A DNA stretch of 53,159 nucleotides, from positions 1 to 53,159 of the forward strand of contig DATJMX010000046.1 of assembly GCA_035508495.1 (NCBI GenBank), in the 5' to 3' direction. The DNA is from Candidatus Binataceae bacterium. Lineage in GTDB: Bacteria; Desulfobacterota; Binatia; Binatales; Binataceae. A program made the position numbers and the translations under genes. Below the pieces are notes generated by a model. That model saw only the letters and a program-made list of their open reading frames with translations. It was not told the DNA's origin and ran no database searches. The stretch's first letter is position 1, and every line of letters starts with the position of its first letter. Below are positions 8,176 through 17,295 of the stretch, one piece after another.

Positions 8176-9435
8176 ATGACTGGCAATTCCAGGTGGTCGA
8201 GGAGTGATCTGAGCAGGGGCGCGATCTCGCGATGGTGGGGTGGCGCTCTGCTGGCGGCCGGCGTGGCGATGACATTCGGCGCAGCGTCATGCGGCGGCAG
8301 CAGCAATTCGTTTTTCTTTCTGGGCGATGGCGTATGGGTCGCGGATCAAGTTGCTGCGCAAGTCGACGAGTTTACATCGGGGCAACTCGGTGTCGGCACA
8401 AAGAACACCCCGCCGCGCAAAATCATAACCAACACGACGGGTACCGTCGCGCCGACCTTCACCGCGCCCCAGGATACGCTATTCGATTCAAACAAGAATC
8501 TATGGGTCATCGATGGCGGTGACCAAATGGACGACGGTACCGCTCTGGTGTTCGAATTCACGTCGAAGCAATTATCGTCTCCCGGCGGTACTCTCAATCT
8601 CACACCAACCCAGTTCATCACCACGGATGATTTCGTTTTTCCCCAATTCGCAGTCTTCGACTCGGAGGGAAATCTCTGGGTGAGCGATACCGGCGCCAAC
8701 GAGATTTTTGAATTCTCGGCAGCGCAGTTGGCCGGACCTCCTGGCAATGTTACGCCGACCCTGACGCTGACCGATGACGACGAATTCGATATGCCGTTGG
8801 GCATGGCCTTCGACTCCAGCGGTGACTTGTGGGTCGCGAACAACGGCTCAACGCCGGGTAATGGTTTTGGTCTGCTGGAGTTCGACGCCGCAACGCTGGC
8901 TGCGTCGACCGGCCCGATTACCTCTGATGCCAACTTCGCATCAGTAACGACCGGACAGGGAACTGACAGTCTCAATGCGCCATGGGGATTGTCCTTTGAC
9001 GGCAATGGCGACCTGTTTGTGACCAATGAACAGCCGGATTTCGCGCCATCTGCCGAACCAACGTCGGATGCTTTGCAAGCGCAGGCTGCTCCGGCGGCGA
9101 CGCCGACGATTGGTCAGGGAACGGTGGTTGAGTTCTCGGCGGCCCAGATTGCAGCGGCCACGACCGGAGCGGCTCCGACGCCAGTTGCGGCGATCGTTCC
9201 GCACGCAGTTGGTGGCACCGCGAGCCTGGATGACCCGAACGGCGTCTCGGTCGATACCAAGCTGAACTTCCTTATCGTCGCCAACGACGGCGGTGATGCT
9301 GAATCGCCGAGCTTGTCCAGGTACAACCTGAGCGCGATTGGCGCGGGCGGACAACTCGTACCGAATTCGTTCGTGAGCGGCGCTAATACAACGCTGGCTG
9401 CGCCCACCGGCCTGATCGTAGGCCCCGCGCACTGA
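8176..9435 (+). CDS. NHL/SMP-30-type beta-propeller lipoprotein
   Basis: 419 residues. A positively charged N-terminus and hydrophobic stretch end in a lipobox-like AASC (Cys39), followed by GGSSNS, so a lipoprotein is likely, although the -3 Ala is not optimal. The rest is a run of similar blades: DGVWVADQ, KNLWVIDGG, GNLWVSDTGANEI, GDLWVANNG, GDLFVTNEQ, each followed by a VxEF(T/S)xxQL-type segment. This is the NHL/Vgb/gluconolactonase-like propeller pattern, usually a surface or periplasmic binding scaffold, sometimes a lactonase. A very strong ribosome binding site (AGGAGGGG) and a strong terminator suggest an abundant single-gene transcript. No catalytic residues were identified. Confidence 0.75.
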   Translation: MTGNSRWSRSDLSRGAISRWWGGALLAAGVAMTFGAASCGGSSNSFFFLGDGVWVADQVAAQVDEFTSGQLGVGTKNTPPRKIITNTTGTVAPTFTAPQDTLFDSNKNLWVIDGGDQMDDGTALVFEFTSKQLSSPGGTLNLTPTQFITTDDFVFPQFAVFDSEGNLWVSDTGANEIFEFSAAQLAGPPGNVTPTLTLTDDDEFDMPLGMAFDSSGDLWVANNGSTPGNGFGLLEFDAATLAASTGPITSDANFASVTTGQGTDSLNAPWGLSFDGNGDLFVTNEQPDFAPSAEPTSDALQAQAAPAATPTIGQGTVVEFSAAQIAAATTGAAPTPVAAIVPHAVGGTASLDDPNGVSVDTKLNFLIVANDGGDAESPSLSRYNLSAIGAGGQLVPNSFVSGANTTLAAPTGLIVGPAH

Positions 9436-9461
9436 TAGATTCGCTTGGCTCGAGTCTGACC

Positions 9462-9495
9462 AACGCGGCGCCCGCAAGGGCGCCGCGTTTCTTTT
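9462..9495 (+). terminator. Rho-independent terminator of the lipoprotein gene
   Basis: Perfect 12-bp stem AACGCGGCGCCC (9462-9473) with GGGCGCCGCGTT (9478-9489), loop GCAA (a stable GNRA tetraloop), followed by TTTCTTTT. It begins 26 nt after the lipoprotein stop codon. Confidence 0.9.
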
Positions 9496-9667
9496 CCCCG
9501 CGCGCCACTATCGCCTGGGTTACCCGCAACCATCTTCTCGTCCACGCTAACTAAAAGTCACCGCCGCGTCTTGCGCTCCCCGGGCCGTATCAATAGTATC
9601 CGCTGGTTAACTTTTGCTGCTATTTAGAAAACCTGGTCGAAGAGAGCGAACATGAGGGGACCGCGCG

Positions 9668-9826
9668 GCATCATGCGGCGGCAGTAGCGGCGGTCCGCCG
9701 CCGCTGCACGGCAACGCGGTTTGGTTTGCCGATGCGGGCATCCCGCTCCATGATCTCGATCCCGCAAAACTGTTGGTCGCCGAATACACGGTCGGCATGC
9801 GCGAGCCGCAGGCTCGCGCGACCTAA
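9668..9826 (+). pseudogene. Remnant of a second NHL-type lipoprotein gene
   Basis: A 53-codon stretch ending at TAA 9824-9826 reads ASCGGSSGG, then GNAVWFADAG and LDPAKLLVAEYTVG. This parallels the N-terminus of the intact lipoprotein at 8176 (ASCGGSSNS, then DGVWVADQ and EFTSGQLGVG), including the lipobox cysteine. The frame has an in-frame TGA just upstream, no start codon and no ribosome binding site, and stops after the first blade. It looks like a degraded duplicate of the neighbour. The similarity is by eye over about 40 residues, so moderate confidence only. The rest of the 9496-9856 gap holds nothing else I can support. Confidence 0.4.
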
Positions 9827-9856
9827 TTCGGATTGTCGCTCGTCGCTAACTATCGG

Positions 9857-10729
9857 TCATTTCTTCGGTTCTTCGTCGTCCGCGCCGCCCATGATCGAGG
9901 ATGCCGTACGCAGGATCTTAGTTCCGACGCTGATGAACGCATCGGTGACGCCGGGGAACAGCGAGGCGAGCTTTTCGGCGACCGCGGCGCCCGGAGGAAC
10001 GTCCACCTCGGTCAATCCAAATGCCGCCGCGGCGAGAACCGCCCAAGTTACCCATCGCGCCGGCATCGCCATCATCGCCGGCAATCCCTTGATCGATTCG
10101 TGACGCAGCGCGCCGCGCCCCATCGGCGTGTCGATCACTCCCGGCATCACGAGCGAGACGCGTACTCCGGTGCCGAAGAGCTCGACGCGCAGCGCCTCGG
10201 TCATCCCGACCAGCGCGAACTTGGTCGCGCTGTAACCGCCGATCGGGCTGACGCCGCGCCGCCCCGCAAGCGACGAGATATTCACAATATTGCCCGTCTT
10301 CTGCTTGCGCATCAGCGGCAGCACGGCGTGCATCGCGTTGAGTGCGCCGTAAACGTTCACGTCCATCATGCGCTGGAGATCGGCGAGCGGCATTTCTTCG
10401 ACGGCGCCGGTGATGAGCAGTCCCGCGGAGTTGATGAGGATATCGACCTTGCCGAACGCCTCCCGCGCCTGGTCGATCGACCAGAACACGCGCGCGCGAT
10501 CGGTCACGTCGCAATCGAGCGCGAGCGCTTTGCCGCCCGCCGCGTTGATCTTCTGCGCGAGTTCTTCGAGTTGGAGCCGCCGTCGTGCGAGCACGGCCAC
10601 GTTGGCGCCCTGGCTGCCGAACGCCAGCGCCACGTCATAGCCGATACCGCTGGAGGCGCCGGTGACGACGACGGACTTGTCGCGGAAGTAACCGCGGCTG
10701 GGGTTGCGCGCGTCCTTGGCTTCGCTCAT
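9857..10729 (-). CDS. Short-chain dehydrogenase/reductase (SDR)
   Basis: About 290 residues from the ATG at MSEAKD, which has GGAGGT about 9 nt upstream; the frame extends further to 10804 without family-like sequence. Classical SDR features: cofactor motif TGASSGIG near residue 26, NSAG, and the catalytic Ser-Tyr-Lys set (NISSLAG and YSATKFA). The C-terminal tail (about residues 210-290) with AVLAAAAFG and a short acidic end is longer than in minimal SDRs. It reduces or oxidises a hydroxyl/carbonyl substrate with NAD(P)H; the substrate is unknown. Divergent from the alpha/beta hydrolase gene. Confidence 0.85.
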   Translation of the reverse strand: MSEAKDARNPSRGYFRDKSVVVTGASSGIGYDVALAFGSQGANVAVLARRRLQLEELAQKINAAGGKALALDCDVTDRARVFWSIDQAREAFGKVDILINSAGLLITGAVEEMPLADLQRMMDVNVYGALNAMHAVLPLMRKQKTGNIVNISSLAGRRGVSPIGGYSATKFALVGMTEALRVELFGTGVRVSLVMPGVIDTPMGRGALRHESIKGLPAMMAMPARWVTWAVLAAAAFGLTEVDVPPGAAVAEKLASLFPGVTDAFISVGTKILRTASSIMGGADDEEPKK

Positions 10730-10870
10730 CGCTATCGACCTCCAGGGGGATTGCGCCGCCCATGCGGCCCGTGCGCCCGCGATTTTGCGCCCCGTCCATC
10801 GCAATGTGCAATCGCTCGGACCTTGCCGCTCGTGCTGGTGGCGGTTAGCTTCAAGCCAGGACGACGTGCG

Positions 10871-11494
10871 ATGAACTCACGAACGATCGCGGCCGAACTC
10901 GCCGCTCTGGGCGGCATCCTCGCCTCGTATCCGCTCGACTGGCTTGCGCAGCGTGCCGAACGGCTCGGCTTCATGCCGACGAGCGAGCCTGTCGTCCTGG
11001 CTCACGGCCTCGGCGGCAGCCGCGCCAATCTGCTCGGGCTTGCGATCTACCTGCGGATGGCCGGCTTCGACAACATCGCGTACTTCGAGTATCCGCGACG
11101 GCAGCCGATTGTGAACTCGGCCGAGCGCCTCGCGCGAATCGTCGAGGAACGCGACGACGGCAGCGGCGTGCATCTGGTGGGACACAGCCTTGGCGGCACG
11201 ATCGCGCGGACCTACGTCGCGGGCGCGCCGCGGAGCCGCGTGCGCAGCTTTATCTCGCTGGGCGCGCCCTATCTGGCGATACAATACAGTCCGCGCGAGT
11301 TTGCGATCTTCGGCGATCAGGATCCGATCGTGCCCGCGCCGATGAAGTTGCTCACGAGCCCGCTCGCGTTCGGGCGAATCGAGATTCTCGAGCACACCGG
11401 GCATCTCGCGCTCCTTTATCACCCCGAGGTCCTGCGCCTCGTTGGCACCGAGCTGCGCGCCAACCGCGTGCCGGCGAACGCGCGCGCGGCCTAG
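10871..11494 (+). CDS. Alpha/beta hydrolase (lipase/esterase-like)
   Basis: 207 residues. Oxyanion HG motif in VVLAHGLGGSRANLLGL (about residue 45), nucleophile elbow GHSLGG with Ser106, acid in FGDQDPIVPAP (about 148-153), and base in HTGHLALLYHPEV (His178). This is a complete triad of the triacylglycerol lipase/PGAP1-like group. It has no clear signal peptide, although the first 25 residues are moderately hydrophobic. The open frame continues far upstream (to 9833) antisense to the SDR gene; the ATG at 10871 is where family similarity begins. Followed after 9 nt by mobA. Confidence 0.8.
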   Translation: MNSRTIAAELAALGGILASYPLDWLAQRAERLGFMPTSEPVVLAHGLGGSRANLLGLAIYLRMAGFDNIAYFEYPRRQPIVNSAERLARIVEERDDGSGVHLVGHSLGGTIARTYVAGAPRSRVRSFISLGAPYLAIQYSPREFAIFGDQDPIVPAPMKLLTSPLAFGRIEILEHTGHLALLYHPEVLRLVGTELRANRVPANARAA

Positions 11495-11503
11495 CTGCAC
11501 CTC

Positions 11504-12103
11504 ATGAATGCGAGCGCGATCGTGCTGGCTGGTGGACGCAGCTCGCGGATGGGCGCCGACAAGGCTCAGCTCGACTTCGGCGGCGTCCCGATCCTGCGCC
11601 GCGTCGCCCACGAGCTCGCGCGGCGTTTCGCCGAGATAATCGTGGTTGTTGCACCGGATGGCGCGGGCATCGAGCGGGCGGGCGTAAAACTGATTCACGA
11701 CGAAGAGCAGTTCGCCGGTCCGCTCGAGGCACTGCGCCGCGGACTGCTCGCATCGTCCAATGCGATCGCGTTTGCGTGTTCATGCGATCTGCCCTTGATG
11801 AAAGCGGAGCTGGCAACCAGGCTTTGCGAATTGATCGGCGATCATGACGCGGCGATTCCGCTCGTCGACGGCCGCGAACAGGTATTGTGCGCCGCCTACC
11901 GCCGCGACGCCGCTGGCAAGATTGCCGGACTGATCGCACGCGGCGAGAAGCGGATGCTTGCGCTACTGGACGAGTTGAATGTTCGCGGCGTCGACGCAGC
12001 GGAGCTCAGAAATATCGACCCGCAGTTGCGCAGTTTCATCAACGTCAATACGCCAGAGGATTACGCGCGCGCGCTCGCGATCTTCCGCGCGTCGCAGATC
12101 TAG
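11504..12103 (+). CDS. mobA: Molybdenum cofactor guanylyltransferase
   Basis: 199 residues, normal length. MobA attaches GMP to Mo-molybdopterin to form the bis-MGD type cofactor. The N-terminal signature LAGGRSSRMGADKAQL is diagnostic, followed by the GPLEALRRGL segment and the metal-binding CSCDLPLM, and the C-terminal FINVNTPEDYARAL that is highly typical of MobA. The gene starts 9 nt after the hydrolase stop, so it may be cotranscribed. No other molybdopterin gene is in the window. A 25-nt gap separates it from the convergent gcv operon. Confidence 0.9.
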   Translation: MNASAIVLAGGRSSRMGADKAQLDFGGVPILRRVAHELARRFAEIIVVVAPDGAGIERAGVKLIHDEEQFAGPLEALRRGLLASSNAIAFACSCDLPLMKAELATRLCELIGDHDAAIPLVDGREQVLCAAYRRDAAGKIAGLIARGEKRMLALLDELNVRGVDAAELRNIDPQLRSFINVNTPEDYARALAIFRASQI

Positions 12104-12128
12104 CCGCGTTGGCAACAATCGAGGGCGC

Positions 12129-13658
12129 CTACGTGCTCTCAGGCCACCATCTGAGGATCGGCTTGCGCGCGGCTTCGGCTTCATCGACGCGCGAGACGAC
12201 CAGGGTGCGCGGCGCGGTTTTGATCAGATCGGGCTCGCTCAGCGCCTCTTCGTAAATCCGCTCCATCGTATCGATAAAACTGTCGAGGATTTCGCGGCTC
12301 TCGGTTTCGGTCGGCTCGATCATCAGCGCCCCCGGCACCACCAGCGGAAAATAGATCGTCGGCGGATGCATCTTGAAATCGAGCAGGCGCTTGGCGATTT
12401 CGAGCGTGCTCACGTCGGCGCGCTTTTCGAGATCGTGGGTGAGCACGCACTCGTGCATCGAAGGTTCGCGCGTCGCGCTGGGGTAATGATCTTCGAGGCG
12501 CTTGCGGATGTAATTGGCGCCGAGAATCGCAAGGCGGCTCGCCAGCGCGAGGCCGTCGCCGCCGAGCGCCAGGATGAACGCATAGGCGCGCACGATCATG
12601 CCGAAGTTGTTGTGATACGAGCGCATCCTGCCAATCGCGTCGGGGCGATCACTGTCGAATTCCAGGCCGGCCGGGGTGCGCTTAAGCCGTGGCATCGGCA
12701 GGAACTGCTCGAGATGAGCCCTCACGGCGATCGGACCCGCGCCGGGACCGCCGCCGCCATGCGGCGTCGAGAAAGTCTTGTGCAGGTTGAGCTGCACGAT
12801 ATCGGCGCCCATGTGCCCCGGCTTCGCCACGCCGAGGAGAGCGTTCATGTTGGCGCCGTCGAGATAGAGCAGGGCGCCGCGCTCGTGCAGGACGCTTGCG
12901 ATCTCGCCAATCTCGGGCTCGAAGATCCCGAGCGTGTTGGGATTGGTCACCATCATCGCGGCGACATCGTCGTCAACGAGGCGGCGGACTTCATCGGCCG
13001 CAAGGAAGCCGCGCTTGTTCGACTTGGCGACTATCACCTTGAAGCCCGCCAGCGTGCAGCTCGCGGGGTTGGTGCCGTGCGCCGTATCGGGGATGATGAC
13101 TTTATGTCGATGCGCTCCGCGCTTTTTGTGATACGCGCGCACCATCAAGAGGCCGGAAAGCTCGCCTTGCGCACCGGCGGCGGGATGGAGAGAGACGGCG
13201 TCCATTCCGGTGATCTCGGCGAGCGCGCGTTCCATCCGCTCCATCAATTCGAGCGCGCCCTGCGCCAGGTGCGGCGGCGTCGCGGGATGAAGCGCGGCGA
13301 ACCCGGCGAGCGAGGCCATCTCGTCGTTGAGCACCGGATTGTACTTCATCGTGCACGAGCCGAGCGGATAGAACTGGAGCGCCTGGCCAAAGTTGAGCTG
13401 CGACAGTTGCAGAAAGTGGCGCAGCACCTGCGGCTCGCTCAGCTCGGGAAATCCTTCGAGGTCCTCGCGGCACAGCTCGCGCCCGAGAATTTCGGCGCCG
13501 CGCACCGTGCCTTCCGCACGCTGCGGAAGGTCGGCGCCGCGGCGGCCACTGGAGGAGCGCTCGAAAATTAGCGGCACGCCAGCGACGGGCTCGCTCCGAT
13601 GCTCATGCGGCGGCTCTGCGACCGGCTCGATGCGCGCGATTCGTCCTGCGGTAGCCAT
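12129..13658 (-). CDS. gcvPB: Glycine dehydrogenase (decarboxylating) subunit 2
   Basis: 509 residues; the beta subunit of the two-subunit P-protein of the glycine cleavage system. It decarboxylates glycine and transfers the aminomethyl group to lipoyl-GcvH. The PLP lysine sits in LNLHKTFSTPHGGGGPG; also typical are FYPLGSCTMKYNP near the N-terminus and YLDGANMNALLG. The start ATG shares its A with the stop of gcvPA (TGATG), so the two subunits are translated in tandem. Convergent with mobA. Confidence 0.95.
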   Translation of the reverse strand: MATAGRIARIEPVAEPPHEHRSEPVAGVPLIFERSSSGRRGADLPQRAEGTVRGAEILGRELCREDLEGFPELSEPQVLRHFLQLSQLNFGQALQFYPLGSCTMKYNPVLNDEMASLAGFAALHPATPPHLAQGALELMERMERALAEITGMDAVSLHPAAGAQGELSGLLMVRAYHKKRGAHRHKVIIPDTAHGTNPASCTLAGFKVIVAKSNKRGFLAADEVRRLVDDDVAAMMVTNPNTLGIFEPEIGEIASVLHERGALLYLDGANMNALLGVAKPGHMGADIVQLNLHKTFSTPHGGGGPGAGPIAVRAHLEQFLPMPRLKRTPAGLEFDSDRPDAIGRMRSYHNNFGMIVRAYAFILALGGDGLALASRLAILGANYIRKRLEDHYPSATREPSMHECVLTHDLEKRADVSTLEIAKRLLDFKMHPPTIYFPLVVPGALMIEPTETESREILDSFIDTMERIYEEALSEPDLIKTAPRTLVVSRVDEAEAARKPILRWWPEST

Positions 13659-15007
13659 CAGCGCACCTCCGCAAGCGCGCCGGCGAGGCGGCTGAAGTCG
13701 TCCCCATCGTTCATTTCGGTCACCGAGACGAGGATGCTTCCTGCCAGTTCGGGATAGTCGTGTCCCAGCGCGAGGCCGGCGAGAATCCCGTGTTGCTCGG
13801 CGGCACGCAGCGCGGCTGCGGCGCCGTCAACGTTGATCACGAACTCGTTGAAGAACGGCGCGTTGAAAAGCGGCTTGAGTCCGGATGCGGTCAGAGTATC
13901 GGCCGCCTGATGCGCGAGCTCGACGTTGCGCTCCGCCAAATCGCGCAGCCCCGTGCGACCCATCAGCGAGAGATAAACCGTCGCGGCCAGAGCGCACAGC
14001 GAATGGTTAGTGCAGATGTTCGACGTGGCGCGTTCGCGGCGGATGTGCTGCTCGCGGGTCGCGAGCGTGAGCGTGAATGCGCGGCGTCCATCGCGATCGT
14101 GAGTCTGACCGACGAGCCGTCCTGGCATCTGACGAACGTTCACCATATGCGCCGCGAGAAAGCCGAACCCCGGTCCGCCAAACTGAAGCGGCAGTCCAAA
14201 ACTTTGTCCTTCGCCGACTGCGATATCGATGTCGAGATCTCCGGGAGGCTTCAGCAGCCCGAGCGCGAGACCTTCCGCGGTAGCCGAAATCGCTATCGCG
14301 CCTGCGCGATGCGCGATCGCTGTCAGCGCGCCGAGCGGCTCGACGATACCGAACGCGTTTGGATATCCGATCACGGTGCAGAGCAGGTGATCGTTGGCGA
14401 TCGCCTCGAGCGCGGTCGTGCTCGTCGTGCCGCTTGCGGGATCGAAAGGAAGCTCGACGATTTCCACTTCGCCGAGCGCGCTGAGATACGTGCGAATCGT
14501 GGCGCGATAGTCCGGCCACAACCCCCGCGACATCGCGACGATGCGCCGCTTCGGTTGCAGGCGATGCGCCATCAGCACAGCCTCGGCAGCGGCAGAGGCA
14601 CCGTCGTACATACTCGCGTTCGCGACTTCCATCGCGGTGAGCTGCGCGATGAGCGTCTGAAATTCAAAAATCGCCTGCGTCGTGCCCTGACTCGCCTCGG
14701 CCTGGTAGGGAGTGTAGCTGGTGGCGAACTCGGCGCGGGCGATAACGGCGCGAACGGCGGCCGGGACGTAGTGGCGATAATAGCCACCACCGAGAAAGCT
14801 CGTGAAATCGCGCGCGCCCGCGTTCATCGCGGCCAGCGCGGAAATCTCACGCGATACTTCAGCTTCAGTGCGCCCCCGCTCGAGCGCAATCGCCGCCGTC
14901 GCGCGCAACTCCGCAGGCACGTGCGCGATCAAATCCTCGAGGCTGCCGGCGCCGACGACCTTGAGCATCGCCGCGACGTCAGACTCGGTGTGTGGCATGA
15001 ATCTCAT
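13658..15007 (-). CDS. gcvPA: Glycine dehydrogenase (decarboxylating) subunit 1
   Basis: 449 residues; the alpha subunit of the split P-protein, homologous to the N-terminal half of long GcvP and partner of GcvPB. Typical segments are MRFMPHTESDV at the N-terminus, FLGGGYYRHYVPAAVRA, YTPYQAEASQGTTQAIFEFQT and MYDGASAAAEAV. GAGG lies 8 nt before the chosen ATG. It follows gcvT after about 50 nt, in the common order gcvT-(gcvH)-gcvPA-gcvPB; however, no gcvH lies between them. Confidence 0.95.
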   Translation of the reverse strand: MRFMPHTESDVAAMLKVVGAGSLEDLIAHVPAELRATAAIALERGRTEAEVSREISALAAMNAGARDFTSFLGGGYYRHYVPAAVRAVIARAEFATSYTPYQAEASQGTTQAIFEFQTLIAQLTAMEVANASMYDGASAAAEAVLMAHRLQPKRRIVAMSRGLWPDYRATIRTYLSALGEVEIVELPFDPASGTTSTTALEAIANDHLLCTVIGYPNAFGIVEPLGALTAIAHRAGAIAISATAEGLALGLLKPPGDLDIDIAVGEGQSFGLPLQFGGPGFGFLAAHMVNVRQMPGRLVGQTHDRDGRRAFTLTLATREQHIRRERATSNICTNHSLCALAATVYLSLMGRTGLRDLAERNVELAHQAADTLTASGLKPLFNAPFFNEFVINVDGAAAALRAAEQHGILAGLALGHDYPELAGSILVSVTEMNDGDDFSRLAGALAEVR

Positions 15008-15058
15008 TGAATATCCTCGTCTCCGCCCGCATCAGCTCCATCGCAAAATCGCTAATGA

Positions 15059-16183
15059 TCATACCCCGCCGCGCGCGCCGAGGCGCGCGTCGCCGCGGCG
15101 ATAGAAAGGCATCTTCACAACCGTGGCGGGCACCCGCCGGGCGCGAACCTCGACCTCGACGCGATCACCGGGCGCATACTTCGGCGAACCGCTGCCCGTC
15201 GATGCGTAAGCCATCGCGATCGGGCGTCCGATCCACGGCGCGAAGGTGCCGCTGCTTACGACTCCAATTTCGTTGCCGTCGCGAATCAGCTTGTAGCCTT
15301 GGCGTGCGACGGTTTTTCCGTCCTCGGTGTTGATGCCTACCAGACGTTTCTTAGTTCCGTTTTGATGCTGATCCTCGAGCGCTTTCGATCCGATGAAAGC
15401 TCGGCCCAGCTTCACGAATGGCTGCAAGCCCGCTTCGAGCGGCGACGTCGAGCGGTCCAGCTCGTGCCCGTAAAGTGAAAGTGATGCTTCAAGTCTGAGT
15501 GTGTCGCGCGCGCCGAGTCCGACCGGCTTGACGGATCCGGAATCGAGCAGCGCCTCGAACACTTTGCGCGTGCCGTCATTTTTAAGGAACAGTTCGAAGC
15601 CGTCCTCACCTGTGTACCCCGTGCGCGCCGCGAGGCACTGGGCGCCAGCAACGTTGGCGAACGCGAAGCCGAAGCGCGGCACGTTCGCGATGGCAAAGTC
15701 GGCGAGCTTTGCCAGAATCGCAACGGCCTGCGGTCCCTGGATCGCGATCAATGATGTCGCGTCGCTCTGATCTTCGAACCGCGCGCGGCCGCCGTTCAGC
15801 TCCAGCAGCCATTCGCGATCGTTATCGATATTCGACGCATTCACGCACAGCATGTAGCGCTCAGGGCCGAGGCGGTACACGATCAGATCGTCGAGCGTGC
15901 CGCCGTCCTCCGCGCACATGATCGTGTACTGCGCCTGACCTTCGCGCAGCCGTGCGGCGGAGTTGGTGAACGCTCGCTCGAGCAGTTCCAGCGCGTGCGG
16001 TCCGCTCACCTCGAACTCGCCCATGTGACTCAGATCGAAGATTCCCGCACTGGTGCGCACGGCAACGTGCTCATCGATGATGCCCACGTACTGCACGGGC
16101 ATCTCGAAGCCACCAAAAACCGTCATCCGCGCGCCGAGTTTCAGGTGAAGATCGTAAAGGACGGTGCGCTTGGGCGCATTCAT
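15059..16183 (-). CDS. gcvT: Aminomethyltransferase (glycine cleavage T-protein)
   Basis: About 374 residues. GcvT moves the methylene carbon from the aminomethyl-lipoyl H-protein to tetrahydrofolate, releasing ammonia. Family segments are [53 protein letters not shown] and the C-terminal [20 protein letters not shown]. The frame opens with a GTG at 16192; the ATG at 16183 (with GGAG just before it) matches the usual N-terminus. Head-to-head with folD, whose product uses the same 5,10-methylene-THF. First gene of the gcv operon. Confidence 0.93.
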   Translation of the reverse strand: MNAPKRTVLYDLHLKLGARMTVFGGFEMPVQYVGIIDEHVAVRTSAGIFDLSHMGEFEVSGPHALELLERAFTNSAARLREGQAQYTIMCAEDGGTLDDLIVYRLGPERYMLCVNASNIDNDREWLLELNGGRARFEDQSDATSLIAIQGPQAVAILAKLADFAIANVPRFGFAFANVAGAQCLAARTGYTGEDGFELFLKNDGTRKVFEALLDSGSVKPVGLGARDTLRLEASLSLYGHELDRSTSPLEAGLQPFVKLGRAFIGSKALEDQHQNGTKKRLVGINTEDGKTVARQGYKLIRDGNEIGVVSSGTFAPWIGRPIAMAYASTGSGSPKYAPGDRVEVEVRARRVPATVVKMPFYRRGDARLGARGGV

Positions 16184-16316
16184 CGGCTCCACAAAAATAT
16201 CAAACCAAAGTTGCAGTCACGAGACGACTCGCTGACGATCTGCCAACAGGGGCGTGGCTTTTTCCACAGCGCCTTGCCCCATCCTGTCGAGTGCTATACT
16301 CGATCGAGAGTCGGCG

Positions 16317-17219
16317 ATGTCTGCAATTATAATGGACGGGCGCCATCTCAGTGCGCTTCTGATGCCCGAGCTGCGCCGTCACGTCGAAGAGCTCAAGCAG
16401 ACCTATCAGTACACGCCCTCTCTCGTTGCGGTGCTCGTCGGCGACGATCCCGCCTCGCGGCAATACGTCAAGAACAAGCAGCGCTTCGCCGCCGATCTCG
16501 GATGCGACAGCCGCACGATCAAGCTCACCGCGAGCGAAGTAACGACGGCCTCGATGCTCGATCTGGTAGGCCAGCTCAATCATGACCAGGCGACAACCGG
16601 GATCCTGCTACAGCTCCCGATTCCGGAACACGTCGATCGGTTTCGGCTCTTCGACGCGATCGCCGCCTTCAAAGACGTCGATGCGGTCGCGGCGTCGAGC
16701 GTCAGCGGGTTCTATCGCGGGCAATGGGGGACATTCATCCCATGCACTCCGCGCGGAGTGCTGACTCTCCTCGATTATTACAAGGTGCCGGTCGATGGGA
16801 TGCGCGCGGTCGTGATCGGCCGCAGCGATATCGCCGGCAAGCCAACGGCGATGATCCTCGGCGGACGCCTGCGCAACGCGACCGTGACCTGGTGCCATCG
16901 CCATACGCGCGATCTCGCCGCCATCTGCCGCGAGGCCGATATCCTCGTGCCCTGTGTCGGCGCCAATACCGGCCAGCCGTTTCTGATCACCGCCGACATG
17001 GTCAAGCCGGGCGCGTGCGTGATCGATGTGGGCTTTCGGCGCATCGGTCCCGGAAAATTCGTCGGCGACGTTGACTTCGAGGCGGTCAAGGATGTCGCCG
17101 GGTGGATCACGCTGAACCCGGGCGGCACCGGGCCGATGACCGTGCTGGCGTTGATGCAGAATGTTATCGACGCGGCGCGCTATCAGCTTGGCATGGAGCG
17201 CGCCAGCTATTCAGTCTAA
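16317..17219 (+). CDS. folD: Bifunctional methylenetetrahydrofolate dehydrogenase / cyclohydrolase
   Basis: 300 residues from ATG 16317. FolD interconverts 5,10-methylene-, methenyl- and 10-formyl-THF. Catalytic YxxxK motif in RQYVKNKQR (Tyr, Lys), GILLQLPIP, IPCTPRG, dinucleotide-binding GRSDIAGKP and NPGGTGPMT are all present. The usual DVDG after the QLPLP motif reads DVDA here. The frame extends 21 codons upstream without family sequence. A possible -10 element TATACT is at 16295-16300, about 16 nt before the start; the -35 is weak. Divergent from gcvT, placing one-carbon genes on both sides of one promoter region. Confidence 0.93.
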   Translation: MSAIIMDGRHLSALLMPELRRHVEELKQTYQYTPSLVAVLVGDDPASRQYVKNKQRFAADLGCDSRTIKLTASEVTTASMLDLVGQLNHDQATTGILLQLPIPEHVDRFRLFDAIAAFKDVDAVAASSVSGFYRGQWGTFIPCTPRGVLTLLDYYKVPVDGMRAVVIGRSDIAGKPTAMILGGRLRNATVTWCHRHTRDLAAICREADILVPCVGANTGQPFLITADMVKPGACVIDVGFRRIGPGKFVGDVDFEAVKDVAGWITLNPGGTGPMTVLALMQNVIDAARYQLGMERASYSV

Positions 17220-17269
17220 CGCATTTTGCACGATTCCTTTGCGACCGGATTGCATTATGCATAGATTCT

Positions 17270-17289
17270 AGCTCGCTTGTGAGCGAGCT
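17270..17289 (+). promoter_or_regulatory. Perfect hairpin just upstream of the permease start
   Basis: Eight-bp arms AGCTCGCT (17270-17277) and AGCGAGCT (17282-17289) with loop TGTG, ending 6 nt before the start codon. The 3' arm covers the position of any ribosome binding site, so in RNA it could limit initiation; as DNA it could be an operator. Function not shown. Confidence 0.4.
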
Positions 17290-17295
17290 GGATTG

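Noticed and set aside
9833..11494. A 553-codon open frame on the plus strand
   Set aside because: Only its last 207 codons resemble a family (alpha/beta hydrolase). The first part is antisense to the SDR gene and shows the Arg/His-rich composition of a high-GC shadow frame.
11979..13571. A 530-codon plus-strand frame opposite gcvPB
   Set aside because: It is rich in Arg, His and Ala with no motif, and gcvPB on the other strand is certain.
13760..15010. A 416-codon plus-strand frame across gcvPA
   Set aside because: Shadow of gcvPA, same reasons.
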